Source: Gorsachius magnificus (lineage: Eukaryota > Chordata > Aves > Pelecaniformes > Ardeidae). Taken from it: a DNA stretch of 64,000 bases. The notes beneath the pieces are model-generated. The model was not told the DNA's origin and did not search any database. It saw only the letters and a list, made by a program, of their open reading frames with translations. The translations under genes and the position numbers were made by a program. This document shows, in pieces, positions 62,020 to 64,000 of this stretch. The stretch covers positions 9,284,984 to 9,348,983 of the forward strand of contig CM067082.1 in NCBI GenBank assembly GCA_034008185.1, in the 5' to 3' direction. Each line of letters opens with the position of its first letter. Position 1 is the first letter of the stretch.

Positions 62020-64000
62020 CTTTAGGCACATAAGAAAGGGGATATGTTAGTGGCATACTATGAAGCACTTCTAGTAAAAAGTCCACATAACCTTCATATC
62101 AACAGAGGAAGCCTAGACAGCATTTCCCACTCATCTCAACTTGGATCTGGTTTGATGGCAGCATGGATCAGTTTACTAAAGCTGGTGAAAAGACACATGT
62201 TGACTTTGATGGGTAGCGCACTGGGTCCAGAAACCTACGTGCATGGTTTCCAAGAACAGATAATTTTTAAACAGTCATGAATAAAATTAAGCAGGAAATG
62301 AAGTTTCTAACCATCAGCAGAACAAACATTTACAAAAGATATCAAGTGGAAATAGGCAGGGCCAAAATAAAAATCTCAATTCCCTTTAGAGTGAAAACTT
62401 TAAGATTGGGAACTCCTGACAGCGGTGTCTTCAACAGCAGGTCCTTAAGGGTAGGATACAGCTTTGGAGCTGGAGCACAGTATTGACCCTAACAACTCAC
62501 TCTGCATCAATATAGTCATTTCAACCCTGCTAGCCCACCATAACAGACTATTACAGCAGGCTAACTACAATGATAATTAATTTCCACCAATCAGTAAAAA
62601 CCAACTGCTTCACTCAGTCTTGGCTAAATCCCAACCTAATTACTGAATATGGCGAGAAATAATGAAATTCTTCTGAGTTCTAGAGCTACAAAACATAGGA
62701 AGAAAATACGACTTCCTCACTTAGAAATAAATATAAAGCAAAATATGTTCTCATATCGTACAATTCACTTGCTTGGTGTATGTATAGAACATTTTCCAAA
62801 TACCACTGCTCAGGTCAGTCCAAACCTCCCTAATCACTAGAGGAAGGAAAATGCTGCTGATGGTTTAGGTCTGAGCAGCCTCTCTCTCCCCTTCTGATGG
62901 AGATATGGAGATTAATTCCTTAACTTAGCAGCCACTTCAGTTAAAGCTTAAAACACTGCAGGATGAATCTGGGATCCAGGGTGCACAGTACATCTTTGCT
63001 TTCCAATCCTGGGCATTTCAATGCCAAAATAAAAGGCTTTCATATCTGTCTCTCCGAATTGTCAAATGTTTTGGGGTTTTTTTTCCAAGTCTCCTTTATA
63101 GCATCTTTTCTGCAATAACTCTGTAAATGGGGCCACTACATTTCTCCTCTTCATTCATTGACTCTGTATCCACTTTCTTTTTCAGTAAACGTGGAACCCT
63201 GGTATCCTTATTTAACAAACTTCTAATACAGATCCCGAGATTTTAGCACCAAAAGATATCACTGTAAAAGAGATGGTAATACTTATCCTGACCGAAGTAA
63301 ATTACATCCACTGTTATGTGTTAATTATATTAATATCTCTTAATACAAAGTATATAAAAATCAGTCTATGTCTCTCTATTGCTCTAACTCATGTCTATAT
63401 CCAGCAAGCCAAATCCAGTCTCAGCTGTATGCTGCTACAGTTTTTTACTGTCTGTTCCAGCAAGAGCTGGTATGTAAACTAAAAAAAAGCCACCAGCCCC
63501 CAAATCATAAGTGATAGATGGTTTCCTGCTGTGGTTCACAGGTTTCAGTTCACAACTAGTAACTTGCTCATTTATCCCTCTACAGATGCCATCTCATTTG
63601 CTAGCATTATCAAGCCTTCACCATTTTGTTATTCTTCTATTTCTGCCCCAATTTCTCGGTCCTGTAAGAGTGAATCAGAATCCAGCTGAATAGCAACACT
63701 TCTTTCATAGGTGTTTCTAAAGATTTCTGTTGGGAAATTACTGTCTCCAGGACCTTCTCTGTCTCAGGTTTTCTCTCTGTCTCCACTCAGAGCTGTGGAA
63801 AGTGGGCACGAGGATGGGAGATGCATGTGAGGACTGCTAGCATACTTGGCATCATCTCTCCAGTGCATGTCAACTAGAAAAAGTTGGATTCTACCTCCAA
63901 TGGAAATGATTAAGCTAATGAAAACCTCGTTTCATGCACTGGGCACTGTGAAGTTATTACTTGCTGTTTAGAGATGTTTGTTCTGATGTTGGTGGAGGAG
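62020..64000 (-). other. TG: TG intron 16 (partial)
   Basis: Runs off the right edge. I searched it for the preceding type-1-repeat exon (Cys-Trp-Cys-Val motif) and found none. No repeat recognised. Confidence 0.75.

Noticed and set aside
62020..64000. Search for TG exon 16 with a type-1 repeat
   Set aside because: No Cys-Trp-Cys-Val or matching splice sites were seen; the exon probably lies beyond the right edge.
1..64000. Bacterial-type features, tRNA or rRNA genes, CRISPR arrays, a novel defence or mobile system
   Set aside because: The window is a single vertebrate gene with introns; no cloverleaf, array or multigene cassette was seen.

Overview
This is a window of vertebrate nuclear DNA, almost certainly from a bird. 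It is AT-rich, intron-dominated and sparsely coding. Its interspersed repeats are CR1 LINE 3' ends with the typical avian ATTCTATG tail. Nothing prokaryotic (operons, Shine-Dalgarno sites, CRISPR, IS elements) is present.

The whole window lies inside one gene on the minus strand, thyroglobulin (TG), the secreted thyroid-colloid glycoprotein on which T3/T4 are made. I reconstructed 24 consecutive internal coding exons (3,422 nt, about 1,140 residues) between 62019 and 2290. They were found from splice sites, continuity of reading phase across every junction, and protein similarity to mammalian TG. Both ends of the gene lie outside the window. I label the exons 17 to 40 by correspondence with human TG. 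The anchors are the 138-nt exon 30 and the exon carrying thyroglobulin type-1 repeat 11 (exon 22).

Layout in gene order, from high to low coordinates. Exons 17-20 (62019-54347) encode the spacer that follows the N-terminal type-1 repeats, including a candidate hormonogenic Asp-Tyr in exon 18. Exon 21 (49365-49216) encodes the GCC2/GCC3 type-2 repeats. Exon 22 (47236-47066) is type-1 repeat 11. Exons 23-37 (43547-12271) encode the cysteine-rich type-3 repeats. Exons 38-40 (10305-2290) begin the cholinesterase-like (ChEL) domain. Nearly all introns in the type-2/type-3 part are phase 1. Eleven exons (23-33) are packed into about 13 kb, while intron 35 alone is about 12 kb.

The most notable anomaly is exon 31 (32117-32292). 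It is one base short of the length its reading frame needs. The shift falls exactly at a conserved Cys codon and creates a TGA. The same exon appears to use a GC rather than GT donor. Skipping it would keep the frame. This is a sequencing error, a null allele, or an exon being lost.

Other content is intronic: CR1 fragments of at least two subfamilies, including an inverted pair in intron 20 and an ORF2 (reverse transcriptase) piece in intron 35, plus simple repeats. I found no RNA gene, no second protein gene and no convincing novel system. SLA, nested in TG in mammals, is not visible here.
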